Positions 43,263 through 52,862 of a DNA stretch of 64,000 nucleotides are shown here, one piece after another; positions within the stretch are counted from its first letter, which is position 1, and each line of letters opens with the position of its first letter. The DNA is from Vibrio sp. JC009. GTDB taxonomy: Bacteria > Pseudomonadota > Gammaproteobacteria > Enterobacterales > Vibrionaceae. Location of the stretch: NCBI RefSeq assembly GCF_029016485.1, contig NZ_CP092107.1:620001-684000 (forward strand), in the 5' to 3' direction. The notes beneath the pieces are model-generated. The model saw only the letters and a program-made list of their open reading frames with translations, did not search any database and was not told the origin of the DNA. Both the position numbers and the translations under genes were made by a program.

Positions 43263-44090
43263 TTAGATCATATAGAAGTGATTGACCGGACCATGCCCCT
43301 GCCCCACATTCAGCTCATCGGCGTGCTGCAAAGCTGTGGTGATATAGGTTTTAGCAGAGGATATGGCGTCGGTTAGTGCCTGCCCCTGAGCAAGGTAGGA
43401 GGCAATTGCGGAAGAAAGAGTGCAACCAGTACCGTGGGTGTTCCGGGTTTCAATCCGCTTGCCGGAAAAAACCTGCACGGGTTCGCCTTTGCTTAGCAGG
43501 TAATCGTCGCTATTGGATGACTCAAATAAGTGCCCGCCTTTTATCAGTGCTGAGCGGGTATCCAGTTGATGTAGCTGATCTAAAAATGAATCCAGCTGTT
43601 CTTGCTGAGTTGGCAACTCCTGGTCTATGAGCTTGGCAGCTTCCGGCAGATTGGGCGTTATCAATGTGGCAAGCGGCAACAGCTCTTGTTTCAGGGTTGC
43701 TATCGCCTCTTCTTCAATAAGAGGATCACCGCTGGTTGCGACCATAACAGGGTCAAGTACCACATGCTGTGGCTGATACTGTCTTAATTTTTCTGCGATC
43801 AAACGAATGATATTGCTGTCCGCCAGCATACCGATTTTTACCGCGCGGATATCCAGATCCTGAAAAACGGCATCCAACTGAGCAGCAACGAAACCGGCAG
43901 GAACAGGCATGATATCTGTTACACCCTGAGTATTTTGCGCCGTCAACGCGGTAATTACCGAACAGGCGTAGCTGCCTGTGGCAGAGATAGCTTTGATATC
44001 AGCCTGAATACCCGCGCCACCTCCGGAATCTGAACCGGCAATGGTCAGAACTATTGGCTTTGTTGGTTTTACAGATGTGGATTCAGACAT
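43263..44090 (-). CDS. thiD: Hydroxymethylpyrimidine/phosphomethylpyrimidine kinase
   Basis: A 275-residue ribokinase-fold kinase carrying out the two phosphorylations of HMP. It has LTIAGSDSGGGAGIQADIK near the start, VKIGMLADSNIIRLIAE, VLDPVMVATSG and the C-terminal catalytic THGTGCTLSSAIA. It is the first gene behind the TPP riboswitch; aaaaggag precedes the ATG. Confidence 0.95.
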   Translation of the reverse strand: MSESTSVKPTKPIVLTIAGSDSGGGAGIQADIKAISATGSYACSVITALTAQNTQGVTDIMPVPAGFVAAQLDAVFQDLDIRAVKIGMLADSNIIRLIAEKLRQYQPQHVVLDPVMVATSGDPLIEEEAIATLKQELLPLATLITPNLPEAAKLIDQELPTQQEQLDSFLDQLHQLDTRSALIKGGHLFESSNSDDYLLSKGEPVQVFSGKRIETRNTHGTGCTLSSAIASYLAQGQALTDAISSAKTYITTALQHADELNVGQGHGPVNHFYMI

Positions 44091-44179
44091 TGGGTACTCC
44101 TTTTAAAAGCAGGGAATACCATTCGTCTGAGGTCAAACCGGATCTAAAGTGTACAGATCGGAATAAGACTACAGTGAAG

Positions 44180-44262
44180 TTAGTTCCCTACGTCAGTATT
44201 AACTGAATCAGGTTCAACGGGTCCTGCACAATGCAGTCTCAGCTTTCGCTCCCCGACTAATA
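44180..44262 (-). promoter_or_regulatory. TPP riboswitch (THI element)
   Basis: Read on the minus strand it has ggggagcg near the start, the conserved ctgaga segment, and the hallmark acccgttgaacctgat followed by gttaatactgacgtaggg. These form the pyrimidine- and pyrophosphate-sensing arms. About 90 nt separate it from thiD, enough for an expression platform. TPP binding would shut off the salvage operon. Confidence 0.95.
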
Positions 44263-44270
44263 AGTTTTAG

Positions 44271-44299
44271 AGTCTACGCTCTGGTATAACTTTTTACAA
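44271..44299 (-). promoter_or_regulatory. Putative sigma-70 promoter for the riboswitch transcript
   Basis: On the minus strand, TTGTAA (44,299-44,294) and TAGACT (44,276-44,271) are spaced by 17 bp and lie just upstream of the riboswitch start. Confidence 0.55.
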
Positions 44300-44316
44300 C
44301 TCTTTGATTTAAGCTT

Positions 44317-45357
44317 TTATTGGCTAAAGTCATACACGATAGTGTGGTCATAGCTGGTTGACGGGTCAATCACGGTACACGGGAAATTAGGCTCATTAAT
44401 CCCGTTAACATAACCTTTAGGCTCCAGGCAAAGGCCTGCATACCTTGGATAATAAGCCTCTCCCTTTCCGTCAATCCCATCCAGATTATGACCGTTATAA
44501 AAGTGCAGCGTTTTCTCATTCGAGAAGACGGTTAACACGCGTCCGCCCGCTTCCAGCCTTGCCATTTTCTTAAGATCACCGGTGCAAGTTTCCGGATGTC
44601 CGAAGGCATAGGAGTGATTGATTTCCAGCCCTTTTTCTACCCCTTCCCTTAGCAGAGTTTGCCTGCCAAAACAGAACTCAGTTCCTTTAACAGAAATAAG
44701 ATTTCCACTTGGGATCCGGTCTTCCTTCTGCTCAAGCAGCTTATCGGCAAAGATGGTCAGACTGTGGTCTTTCACTGAGCCGTTTTCATGACCAAAAAGG
44801 TTAAAGTAGCTGTGCGCGGTCATGCTGATTGGCGTTGGCCCGTCCGCTGTCGCGCTGTAACTGAGCGTCAGCTTATTGCTGTTGGTTAAGGTGTAAGTCG
44901 CCAGAACCTCAACATTATGCTTAAAGCCTTCTTCCCCATCGGCATCCAGCAGCTTTAAGGTTACTGAGACTTCACTGTCGCTCTGAGATGACTCAACCTC
45001 TTGCCATACGCGACGGTGGTAACCAAAACGGCCACCATGAACACAGTGTTTTCCCGCATAGGCATTGCCGTTAACCCTGATGGTTTCCCCATCAAGGTTA
45101 AACTCAGCCCCTTCTATCCGGTTGGCCACCCGTCCGATCATGGCACCAAAGTAGTGATTGTCTCTGGTATAAGGGCTGAGACTATCAAACCCTAATACCA
45201 CATCAGCAAGTTCACCCTTATCATCCGGAACATGGAGCTGATTGATGATCCCCCCAAGTTCCAGAACAGATACCGACATCCCGTTTTCATTAGACAATAC
45301 TATCCTGCTGACACTCTGATTATAAAAAGTGCCAAATGTAAAACGTTCAATTTGCAT
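44317..45357 (-). CDS. galM: Aldose 1-epimerase (mutarotase)
   Basis: A 346-residue GalM-family enzyme interconverting anomers of an aldose. The conserved residues lie in GRVANRIEGAEF, HGGRFGYHRRVW, SMTAHSYFNLFGH (catalytic His) and LCLEPKGYVNG (catalytic Glu region). It lies 13 bp after the hydroxyacid dehydrogenase gene and belongs to the sugar operon read leftward from about 52,784. An aldose epimerase in the operon suggests the substrate enters as an aldose with a cyclic form. It is the last gene before the thiamine operon. Confidence 0.9.
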   Translation of the reverse strand: MQIERFTFGTFYNQSVSRIVLSNENGMSVSVLELGGIINQLHVPDDKGELADVVLGFDSLSPYTRDNHYFGAMIGRVANRIEGAEFNLDGETIRVNGNAYAGKHCVHGGRFGYHRRVWQEVESSQSDSEVSVTLKLLDADGEEGFKHNVEVLATYTLTNSNKLTLSYSATADGPTPISMTAHSYFNLFGHENGSVKDHSLTIFADKLLEQKEDRIPSGNLISVKGTEFCFGRQTLLREGVEKGLEINHSYAFGHPETCTGDLKKMARLEAGGRVLTVFSNEKTLHFYNGHNLDGIDGKGEAYYPRYAGLCLEPKGYVNGINEPNFPCTVIDPSTSYDHTIVYDFSQ

Positions 45358-45370
45358 TTTTTATCCTCTG

Positions 45371-46333
45371 TCAGACCGTGTTTTGAGGAGCCCCATCGAG
45401 GAATGACTGAATGTTACCCGCAACCATATTCATTATCCGCATGCGTGCATCCAGAGTCGCCCAGGCAATATGCGGGGTAATGGTACAGTTTTTTGCTGTC
45501 AGCAATGGGTTATCGGCCTGAGGGGGCTCCTGCCATAAGGTATCCAGTGCAGCACCGGCAATTGCACCTGAGTTCAGAGCATCCGCCAGATCTTCTTCAA
45601 CCACTAATTGGCCACGCGAAGTGTTGATCAGGAAAGCGCCCGGCTTCATCAGCTCAAACTTCTGCGCATTCATAAAGTTGGTAGTTGCAGGCAGTGCCGG
45701 ACAGTGCAGGGAAACAAAGTCAGCCTGAGACAGCACAGAGTCCAGATCCAGCATAGTATGCTCATACTTAGGAAACGACTGAGCATACTCATCGTGTGCT
45801 ATGACTTTCATCTTAAAGGCAGCTGCAATTTCACCAACCCGCTGACCAATATTGCCAAAGCCGACAATACCGATTGTTTTTCCAGCCAGTTCAATTTGAG
45901 GATTCAGCCAGTAAGTCCACTCAATATTGTTGGTCCAGCCCAGATTATCTCTGACATCATTACTATTGGCAGCCACATTACGCGCCAGATGCATAATATG
46001 AGCAAACGCCATTTCTGCAACCGTATCTGTACCGTAAACAGGCACATTCATCACAGGGATCTGCTTTTCTCTGGCATATTCCACGTCCACTACATTGTAG
46101 CCGGTGGCCAGTACCGCAATACATTCCAGATTCGGGCAGGCATCAATCACTTCCTTAGTGATCGGCGATTTGTTAGTCAGCACAATATTGGCTGGTTTAG
46201 CACGCTCAATCACCTGTTCCGGACCATCAGTTGAACGGTCATAGCAGGTGAAATCACCCAGTTTCGCTACCGGATCCCAGGGGTTATCCCCCGGGTTCAG
46301 TGTATATCCATCAAGGCATACAATTGTTTTCAT
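45371..46333 (-). CDS. D-2-hydroxyacid dehydrogenase, hydroxypyruvate/glycerate dehydrogenase-like
   Basis: A 320-residue NAD(P)-dependent dehydrogenase. The nucleotide-binding motif is TIGIVGFGNIGQRVG (near residue 148), and the catalytic triad lies in LINTSRGQLV (Arg), LWQEPPQ (Glu) and ITPHIAWAT (His). The closest pattern is glycerate/hydroxypyruvate reductase (HprA-like). In the operon it could reduce hydroxypyruvate, a possible ketol donor for the transketolase, or a sugar-acid by-product. Its substrate is not fixed by the sequence. Confidence 0.85.
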   Translation of the reverse strand: MKTIVCLDGYTLNPGDNPWDPVAKLGDFTCYDRSTDGPEQVIERAKPANIVLTNKSPITKEVIDACPNLECIAVLATGYNVVDVEYAREKQIPVMNVPVYGTDTVAEMAFAHIMHLARNVAANSNDVRDNLGWTNNIEWTYWLNPQIELAGKTIGIVGFGNIGQRVGEIAAAFKMKVIAHDEYAQSFPKYEHTMLDLDSVLSQADFVSLHCPALPATTNFMNAQKFELMKPGAFLINTSRGQLVVEEDLADALNSGAIAGAALDTLWQEPPQADNPLLTAKNCTITPHIAWATLDARMRIMNMVAGNIQSFLDGAPQNTV

Positions 46334-46345
46334 TACAATTCCTTT

Positions 46346-47881
46346 TTAAGACGAAGTGGTTGCCAGCCGGTTCTTAACACTGGCAAACAGATTGCGAATC
46401 GCTTTGTTTACCGCCGGGATCTGGCTACAAATAATCATAGTGATGATGCAAACCAGAATCAGTGAGATTGGTCGTTCAATCATTGGCATCAGACTGCCGC
46501 CAGTTGTTTTAAGACCGGTACGAAGCGCCGTATCAGCCATAGGACCAAGGATCACACCGATAACCAGCGGAGCAATCGGAACATGCAGCTTCATAAAGAA
46601 GTAGGAAATAATGCCGATAACGCCCATCAGGTACAGGTTAAAGACACGCATACCCAATGCAAATGAACCGATAACACACAGCACAGCAATCAGAGGCATA
46701 AACAGTGTCTGCGGGATACGCAGAATGTGGACAACCTGCTTGGACAGAATCATACCACACACCCACATCGCAATGGCCGCAGCAAACAGAATGGCTGTTA
46801 CTTCAGGGATAAAGGTCGGGTTAGTCTTAAGCAGCATTGGGCCTGGAGCCACGTTATGCAGCATCAGCGCACCCAGCAGCATTACCGCCGGAGGTGATCC
46901 CGGAATACCAAGGCTAAGCAGCGGGATCATTGCACCACCCACACAAGCCTGGTTGGCAACCGAAGTTGAAATAACCCCTTCCGGCGCACCCTTACCAAAG
47001 GTTTCAGGCTTCTTACTGGTCTTTCTTGCAATACCGTATGCAACCCATGCTGCAATATCCTCACCAATACCCGGAACCGCACCGATACCAACACCGGTCA
47101 GCGCAGAACCACCAATCAGACGGGAGTTCTTAAACATGGTTTTCATATCAGGTATCAGCTTGCCGATGGACTTGGCGTTCATCGACTTCATCTTCATCTT
47201 GGACTCCAGTACAGACATAATCTGCGGAATACCAAAGGCACCAATCAGAACCGGAACCACGTCGATACCGTTATCAAGGTCATGCATTCCCATAGTGAAA
47301 CGCGGATACATCTGCATATGGTCCTGACCGATTGTCGACAGCCAGATACCAAACAGACCCGCAATCCAGCCTTTAATCGCCAGCTCCGGCGAGGTCAGAC
47401 TACCACTAATAAGAATACCGAACAGCGCCAGAAGGAAGTACTCGTAAGAAGTAAACTGCAGCGCGGCTTTGGCAATCATAGGAGAAAGCAGAGCCACAAA
47501 CACCATGCCGATAGCAGAGCCGATCAGCGATGAGGTAGTTGCCAGTCCGAATGCACGGCCTGTCTGGCCTTTTTGCGCCATCGGGTAACCGTCCATTGCC
47601 GTTGCAGCCGAAGCTGCTGTGCCCGGAATATTCAGCAGAATCGAGGTATACATACCGCCATATACGCCACCAACATAGATGGAAAGCAGTGCCAGCAGTG
47701 CTGTCTGGTTATCCAGACCATAGGTTAAGGTTGTAAGAAGAGCGACACCAAGCGTTGCCGTCAGGCCAGGCATAGCGCCGAAAATAATCCCCAGAAAGGT
47801 ACTGCCCACAAGGATCAGTATCAGGAGCGGGGATGTGAAAATATGCCAGAACATACTTCCGAATACAGATAAAATGTCCAT
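46346..47881 (-). CDS. tctA: Tripartite tricarboxylate transporter large subunit, TctA family
   Basis: A 511-residue inner-membrane protein with about ten to twelve spans. It has the TctA signature FGAMPGLTATLGVALLTTLTYG near residue 32 and the repeated motif GVGIGAVPGIGEDIAAWVAYG (near 256), plus the glycine-rich GIPGTAASAATAMDGYPMA. With the small subunit and periplasmic receptor downstream of one another it forms a complete TTT uptake system. The usual substrates are organic acids, but here the neighbours are sugar enzymes. The gene is 13 bp from tctB. Confidence 0.93.
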   Translation of the reverse strand: MDILSVFGSMFWHIFTSPLLILILVGSTFLGIIFGAMPGLTATLGVALLTTLTYGLDNQTALLALLSIYVGGVYGGMYTSILLNIPGTAASAATAMDGYPMAQKGQTGRAFGLATTSSLIGSAIGMVFVALLSPMIAKAALQFTSYEYFLLALFGILISGSLTSPELAIKGWIAGLFGIWLSTIGQDHMQMYPRFTMGMHDLDNGIDVVPVLIGAFGIPQIMSVLESKMKMKSMNAKSIGKLIPDMKTMFKNSRLIGGSALTGVGIGAVPGIGEDIAAWVAYGIARKTSKKPETFGKGAPEGVISTSVANQACVGGAMIPLLSLGIPGSPPAVMLLGALMLHNVAPGPMLLKTNPTFIPEVTAILFAAAIAMWVCGMILSKQVVHILRIPQTLFMPLIAVLCVIGSFALGMRVFNLYLMGVIGIISYFFMKLHVPIAPLVIGVILGPMADTALRTGLKTTGGSLMPMIERPISLILVCIITMIICSQIPAVNKAIRNLFASVKNRLATTSS

Positions 47882-47894
47882 ATATTAATCCCTA

Positions 47895-48761
47895 TTAAAA
47901 TGCGTCTTCGAGCTGCGACATCTGCTCATCAGATAGTTCAACTTCTTCAGCTTTGTTACCGGTGGAGATGTAGGTGTAATAAGTGGTGTTAAACACCTGC
48001 TCAACAACCAGACCTTCTTTCGGCAGCGGTACCAGCAAGAAGTAGCGGAAAATAGGACACAGCACAGCCGGGAAAATAATCGCAATCAGTGTCATCCGGC
48101 GTACTTTCTGTACCAGCTCCTGATTGGCTTTTTTCGCACTGCTGTACATAGCAGCAATCATGGCAACACCTGTAGCAGCCAGCAGGAAGTCCGTAGTAAA
48201 TGGATAACCGCTGTTCACTGCCTGATCGATACCCGTCATAAAGATAACCGTCGATAAAGCGATATTGCCGTAGTAGATCTTAAGCAGCTTCTTAGAAATC
48301 TCCGGCTCATCCAGATAGTAAAGGCCGATATAAAGCAGAAGAAAAACGGCAGAAGCTAAGAAGAAATCGTACCAGGTGATCAGTACATAGATGTAACTGA
48401 TGATGCCACCAGCGGACACAAGAAAACCGCTTGGATTGATCTCTTTAAAATATTTTAGAAAACGCTCGCGACCCTGTTCATTTTTGCTCTGCATAAATAC
48501 AGAAAGACCTGCTGCAAACAGAGAGCAGCCGATAAACAGAGGAAGAAGCCCCGGTGATTCATACCATTCGGTAGTAACACCACCGACAGTTCCCGAGAAA
48601 GGCATTGTCAGTGAAGTGGCGATAACACCAATGGAAAACAACATAACAACAAGGGAGAAGGCAAAGTCCCATCCATGCATTTTCTCCTGTTCCAGTGCTT
48701 GCGCAGCTGCTTTGTCATCTTCTAGGTGCTCGTCCTTTGAGTGCATGGTAGTGTCAGACAT
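47895..48761 (-). CDS. tctB: Tripartite transporter small membrane subunit, TctB family
   Basis: A 288-residue protein, longer than the usual 150-180 for TctB. It has about six hydrophobic spans (near 30-50, 65-85, 115-135, 150-165, 175-195, 205-225). The ATG at 48,761 is preferred because ggggg sits 6 nt upstream; a TTG at 48,773 opens the frame. The N-terminal 25 residues are hydrophilic. Its position between tctC and tctA supports the assignment more than sequence, since TctB is poorly conserved. Confidence 0.8.
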   Translation of the reverse strand: MSDTTMHSKDEHLEDDKAAAQALEQEKMHGWDFAFSLVVMLFSIGVIATSLTMPFSGTVGGVTTEWYESPGLLPLFIGCSLFAAGLSVFMQSKNEQGRERFLKYFKEINPSGFLVSAGGIISYIYVLITWYDFFLASAVFLLLYIGLYYLDEPEISKKLLKIYYGNIALSTVIFMTGIDQAVNSGYPFTTDFLLAATGVAMIAAMYSSAKKANQELVQKVRRMTLIAIIFPAVLCPIFRYFLLVPLPKEGLVVEQVFNTTYYTYISTGNKAEEVELSDEQMSQLEDAF

Positions 48762-48857
48762 TATGACCCCCAAATCGATAATTGAAACGAGATAAAAAAC
48801 TGAACTGACCGGAACCTCAGAGGTGGAGATGAGGCTCCGGTTGCTTACTCCGGAATA

Positions 48858-49871
48858 TTACTCAGGGCGAGGAATACCCAGTGACTCAGGGTTAACCTTA
48901 GCCGCTTCCAGTTCCCAAAGTGTCCAACTGAACAGAGACTCAAGACGTGCCATACGCTGGTTTGCTTTCTTACCAAACTCACCCACTACCTTGTAGTGAT
49001 TTTCACGCGCATAGTTTGTGATCTCATCGCTCTGCATCGCACTGGCGAAGGCTTTCGCAACTTTCATCTTGATATCACGAGGGGTTTCTTTCTTCATTGC
49101 AAAACCGATAGCCTGAGAGATAGGCAGATGCTTAGTTAGCGCAGGATATGCCTTCAGACCAGACGGGATCTTAACGTCACCAACAGTAAAAGGTTCTTCA
49201 GTAAGTGTTGCCAGTGCCTTAAAGTCACCAGCCTGAATAAGCTGGTTTTGCTCTGCAACAGAAGTGATAACCACATCTACTTCACCACTTAGTGCTGCGT
49301 TCTGGCTCTTAGAAGAACCTGGGTAAGGAATAAAGTTCATCTCACCGCCAATACCTTTTGCAAACGCAAGGTAGTTGATATGGTGAAGAGAGCCCGCAGA
49401 GCCTGCACCCACTCTTAGTTTATTTGGATTTGCTTTTACATATTCAACCAGCTCTTCAATTGTGTCGATTTCAGAGTTTCTTGAAACTGAAATCACATCC
49501 GGAGAACTTGCCACAATAAAGTAGTCGAATACATCCATACGGTTATCCCAACCGCCCATAACCGCTGCCGTTACGTTAGACTCAGACAGACCAACAAATG
49601 TGTAGCCATCCGCCTTAGCTCCGAAACCTTCTAACAGACCAACCGAACCAGAGACACCACCTGGTTTATTAATGACGTTAATATTAGTTCCCAAATACTT
49701 AGCCATAGATGCTGTCGCAACGCGGTTAATCACATCAGTACCGCCGCCTGCAGACCAGGTCACCACGTCAGTGATGTTACGGCTTGGGTAGCGCTCCGAT
49801 GCAAAAGATACGTTTGACATCATTGTTACTGCAGCAATAGCAGCACCGGCAAGTAATGTTCTTCTTTTCAT
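48858..49871 (-). CDS. tctC: Tripartite transporter periplasmic receptor, TctC (Bug) family
   Basis: A 337-residue binding protein with a signal peptide (about 1-24, ending SFA). It has the Bug pattern SRNITDVVTWSAGGGTDVINRV after the signal, VINKPGGVSGSVGLLEGF and NPNKLRVGAGSAGSLHHINYLAFAK. It is the substrate-specific part of the TTT uptake system. Its ligand would identify the pathway's substrate. Confidence 0.93.
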   Translation of the reverse strand: MKRRTLLAGAAIAAVTMMSNVSFASERYPSRNITDVVTWSAGGGTDVINRVATASMAKYLGTNINVINKPGGVSGSVGLLEGFGAKADGYTFVGLSESNVTAAVMGGWDNRMDVFDYFIVASSPDVISVSRNSEIDTIEELVEYVKANPNKLRVGAGSAGSLHHINYLAFAKGIGGEMNFIPYPGSSKSQNAALSGEVDVVITSVAEQNQLIQAGDFKALATLTEEPFTVGDVKIPSGLKAYPALTKHLPISQAIGFAMKKETPRDIKMKVAKAFASAMQSDEITNYARENHYKVVGEFGKKANQRMARLESLFSWTLWELEAAKVNPESLGIPRPE

Positions 49872-49954
49872 GTTGTATACCTTTTTATAATTTGTGCCTG
49901 TGGCACAGTATTAAGTTAACATTTTGTAGTGGTACGAGTCGTAGGGTCGGGTCA

Positions 49955-50923
49955 CTAAAACTTCATAAAGTAGCCCTGCAGATCTGCCCAAATGTCCATA
50001 TATTCTTTCTTGCGCAGACTTTCTTCGAAACTGGACATACCAATCTCGTCGATTCGGTTTGAAATACGGTTAGTCATATTTACGTTGGCTTCGAACATCT
50101 TCACGATGTCCCAGCGTGTTGGTGAGGTATCCGAGGTTAACCAACCCTGGTAGTTGAACTTCTTCAGATAGAAGATAAATTCGATGTATTGCATCAGGCT
50201 GCGGCTTCCGCAGAAGTAGTCCCAGTCCCATTTGCCATCGTTATCATTAATGTGGATGTAGTAAGGCACATCCTGAGCATTCAGCAGTGCAAGCTCTTCT
50301 GCCGGGTTGTTGTCGCCATAAAGCGAATGACCGTAATCCAGAGTCACACCAAGGCTTGGATTGCCGATGTCTTTCAGCAAACAGATAGTTTTCGCTGCAT
50401 CGTCCAGGTAACAACGGCCACGAACTTCATTCGGCTTATATTCAATAAACAGAGGAATGTGAGATTTATACTCAGCCGCTTGCGCGAAGGTTTCAACAAG
50501 GCGTTGCCAGGTCTCTACATAGTTCGCCTGGAATGAGAACTCGTAGCCGTCACTTAACGGGCAACACTGAACCTTGTCTGCGCCGACTTCTTCAGCAAAG
50601 TCTTTGGCTTCTTTGATAAACTGCACCGCTCTGTCACGAACCGCTTTATCCGGAGAAGTCAGACCGCCTGAGCGGAATTCCGGCTCAACTTTAACGTTGA
50701 CGTTGATTGCCGCGACTTCCACTTCATATTTCGCCAGAAGAAGCTTGAGCTCAGCCAGGTTGTCATAGTTCACTTCGTATGGGTATACAAGCTCAGCCCC
50801 TGTCATACCATCAATCATTCGTAGCGTCTGGAACTTCTGCTCCAGTGTTTTAGGTTCGTTATACTCTGAAAAACGATCCTTGGTTTGCCCCAAAAATGGG
50901 GTAATTACTGCATGCTTAAACAT
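49955..50923 (-). CDS. Sugar isomerase/epimerase, xylose-isomerase-like TIM barrel
   Basis: A 322-residue enzyme of the AP endonuclease-2/xylose-isomerase-like TIM-barrel superfamily, with metal-binding residues in LFIEYKPNEVRGR (Glu), GVTLDYGHSLYG (Asp/His) and YIHINDNDG (His/Asp). Members of this superfamily interconvert ketoses and aldoses or epimerise them. It lies 46 bp after the transketolase C-subunit gene. D-apiose isomerase and EryC-like tetrulose isomerases belong to related families, but I cannot decide between them. Confidence 0.82.
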   Translation of the reverse strand: MFKHAVITPFLGQTKDRFSEYNEPKTLEQKFQTLRMIDGMTGAELVYPYEVNYDNLAELKLLLAKYEVEVAAINVNVKVEPEFRSGGLTSPDKAVRDRAVQFIKEAKDFAEEVGADKVQCCPLSDGYEFSFQANYVETWQRLVETFAQAAEYKSHIPLFIEYKPNEVRGRCYLDDAAKTICLLKDIGNPSLGVTLDYGHSLYGDNNPAEELALLNAQDVPYYIHINDNDGKWDWDYFCGSRSLMQYIEFIFYLKKFNYQGWLTSDTSPTRWDIVKMFEANVNMTNRISNRIDEIGMSSFEESLRKKEYMDIWADLQGYFMKF

Positions 50924-50968
50924 GGTATCTCCCTATCCCCGCCCCTTCGCGGGTTGGTTAGTCAATTT

Positions 50969-51934
50969 CTAGATAGCGGCTTCAGACTCAACAAGCATTT
51001 CGCTGGCAGAATCAATAATGTGTTTGGCGGAAAGGCCGTATTTGTCCAGCAGAAGCGGATAAGCGCCGGATTCTGCAAAGGTATCTTTCAGGCCAAGATG
51101 GTCGAACTTCGCACTGATGCCCTCTTTTGCCATACGGGTAGCAATTTCATAAGCCATGCCGTTGCGCTGCTGATGGCCTTCGGCAACGATGACACGTCCG
51201 GTTTTTCTGATAGAAGCGCTGATGGTTTCCCAGTCCAGCGGTTTCACACTGTAGGCATCAATAACTTCAACACTAACGCCGGATGCACTTAGCTCTTTGG
51301 CTGCTTCCACTGCCTGGAACAGAATGTCGCCGTAGGAAACAATGGTCAGATCCGACCCCGTTGACAGAACATTACTTCCGCCACACTTGAAGCTTGCTGT
51401 CTCGTCATACATTTCATAGTAAGAGTCACGCATCAGACGGCAGTAAACCGGGCCTTTGGTTTCCATGGTCACATCAAACAGTGCGCGGGTAGATGCGGTA
51501 TCACACGGAGCAAATACATGCATATTTGGCAGCGAGGTCATCAGCGCCATATCTTCCGATGCCTGGTGTGTTACGCCGTCGATAGCTGCTGTTGTACCGC
51601 CATGTGAAGACATCAGTTTCACATTCAGATTCGGATAACAGATAAAGCTGCGGACACTTTCCAGAGCGCGCATGGTCAGGAACACACCGTAACCTGCGAC
51701 AATAACCGGACGACCGTTGGCTGCCATACCGGATGCAGACGCCATCATGCCGAACTCTGCAATACCCATCTGGAAGTAACGCTCCGGGTATTTCTCATTG
51801 AACAAATAGGAGTTGGTTGAATAACCGATATCTGCCTCGAAAACGGCGAAGTCTTTATTAATCTCACCGTATTCCACCATACGCTCGGCGAAGGCTAAAC
51901 GGGTTGGCTTTTTAGATTTCACTAACTCTTTCAT
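50969..51934 (-). CDS. Transketolase, C-terminal subunit
   Basis: A 321-residue protein holding the pyrimidine-binding and C-terminal domains of transketolase: TRLAFAERMVEYGEINKDFAVFEADIGYSTNS, then MASASGMAANGRPVIVAGYGVFL, HGGTTAAIDGVTHQASEDMALM and SYGDILFQAVEAAKEL. The ATG at 51,934 matches the family start; an upstream start would overlap the N-terminal subunit gene. It pairs with the N-terminal subunit 25 bp upstream. Split transketolases of this size occur in dedicated pathways such as apulose-4-phosphate transketolase (AptAB). Confidence 0.87.
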   Translation of the reverse strand: MKELVKSKKPTRLAFAERMVEYGEINKDFAVFEADIGYSTNSYLFNEKYPERYFQMGIAEFGMMASASGMAANGRPVIVAGYGVFLTMRALESVRSFICYPNLNVKLMSSHGGTTAAIDGVTHQASEDMALMTSLPNMHVFAPCDTASTRALFDVTMETKGPVYCRLMRDSYYEMYDETASFKCGGSNVLSTGSDLTIVSYGDILFQAVEAAKELSASGVSVEVIDAYSVKPLDWETISASIRKTGRVIVAEGHQQRNGMAYEIATRMAKEGISAKFDHLGLKDTFAESGAYPLLLDKYGLSAKHIIDSASEMLVESEAAI

Positions 51935-51959
51935 AATATTTACCAGTCTCTGTTCCTGT

Positions 51960-52784
51960 TTAAGCAACCAGCTCTTCGCGCGCTGCTTCATATTCTTCAG
52001 TGGATGGCGCTTTGCCGTGCCAGTTACGAACATCTTCCATAAAGCTGACACCTTTACCTTTCACCGTATTAGCCACAATGCAGGTTGGTTTACCCTTGAA
52101 GTTGCGTGCTGCTCCCAGCGCTTGCTGAATCTGCTCAATGTTGTGACCGTCGATGGTCAGCACATTCCAGCCAAAGGATTCAAACTTATCTTCGATGCTC
52201 AGCAGAGGCATGATCTGGTCACTGGTGCCGTCCATCTGCAGGTTGTTCTTATCGATAAAGAACACCAGGTTATCCAGCTTGTACTTGGCTGCTGCCATTG
52301 CCGTTTCCCAGACAACACCTTCGTTAATTTCACCGTCACCCAATACCGAGTAAACGCGGCGGCCATCCCTGGCCATTAAACCTTCCAGCGCCATTCCGGT
52401 CGCAGAGGCGCAGCCATGGCCAAGAGAGCCGGTTGTACAGTCCAGTCCCGGAGTACTCTTCATATCCGGATGGCCCTGCAAAATGGAGCTGATCTGACGC
52501 AGCGTATCCAGGTTCTCGCGGTCAAAGTAGCCAAGACGCGACAGGCACGAATACCAGACCGGACAGGCATGACCTTTGGAAAGAACAAACCGGTCACGGT
52601 TCTCTTTGCGAGGGTCATTGGGATCCAGATTCTTCATCTCGGAAAAATATAAGGTTGTTACAATTTCTGCTGCCGAAAAAGAACCACCGATATGACCTGA
52701 TTGCGCTTTATAAACCATGTCTAAAATATCTAAACGAATATCTCTGGCGAGTTCATAAAGCTCTGCCACACTTTTCTTAGGCAT
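51960..52784 (-). CDS. Transketolase, N-terminal subunit
   Basis: A 274-residue thiamine-diphosphate-binding subunit. It has GHIGGSFSAAEIVTTLYFSEM, CPVWYSCLSRLGYFDREN, SLGHGCASATGMALEGL and the TPP motif YSVLGDGEINEGVVWETAMAAAKYKLDNLVFFIDKN in two parts. It moves a two-carbon ketol group. It is the first gene of the left arm, next to the GntR regulator. The whole protein is about the size of the N-terminal half of normal transketolase. Confidence 0.9.
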   Translation of the reverse strand: MPKKSVAELYELARDIRLDILDMVYKAQSGHIGGSFSAAEIVTTLYFSEMKNLDPNDPRKENRDRFVLSKGHACPVWYSCLSRLGYFDRENLDTLRQISSILQGHPDMKSTPGLDCTTGSLGHGCASATGMALEGLMARDGRRVYSVLGDGEINEGVVWETAMAAAKYKLDNLVFFIDKNNLQMDGTSDQIMPLLSIEDKFESFGWNVLTIDGHNIEQIQQALGAARNFKGKPTCIVANTVKGKGVSFMEDVRNWHGKAPSTEEYEAAREELVA

Positions 52785-52862
52785 AGCAGTGCCCTCCTTA
52801 ATTTAATAAGATTCAAATAAATTTAATTTAAAACGTAACTATCTAAAGTTGATTACTTATAG

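Noticed and set aside
46611..47327. 238-codon plus-strand frame opposite tctA
   Set aside because: It is a mirror frame of the TctA gene, rich in Ile, Pro and Ser as expected for antisense of membrane-protein codons.
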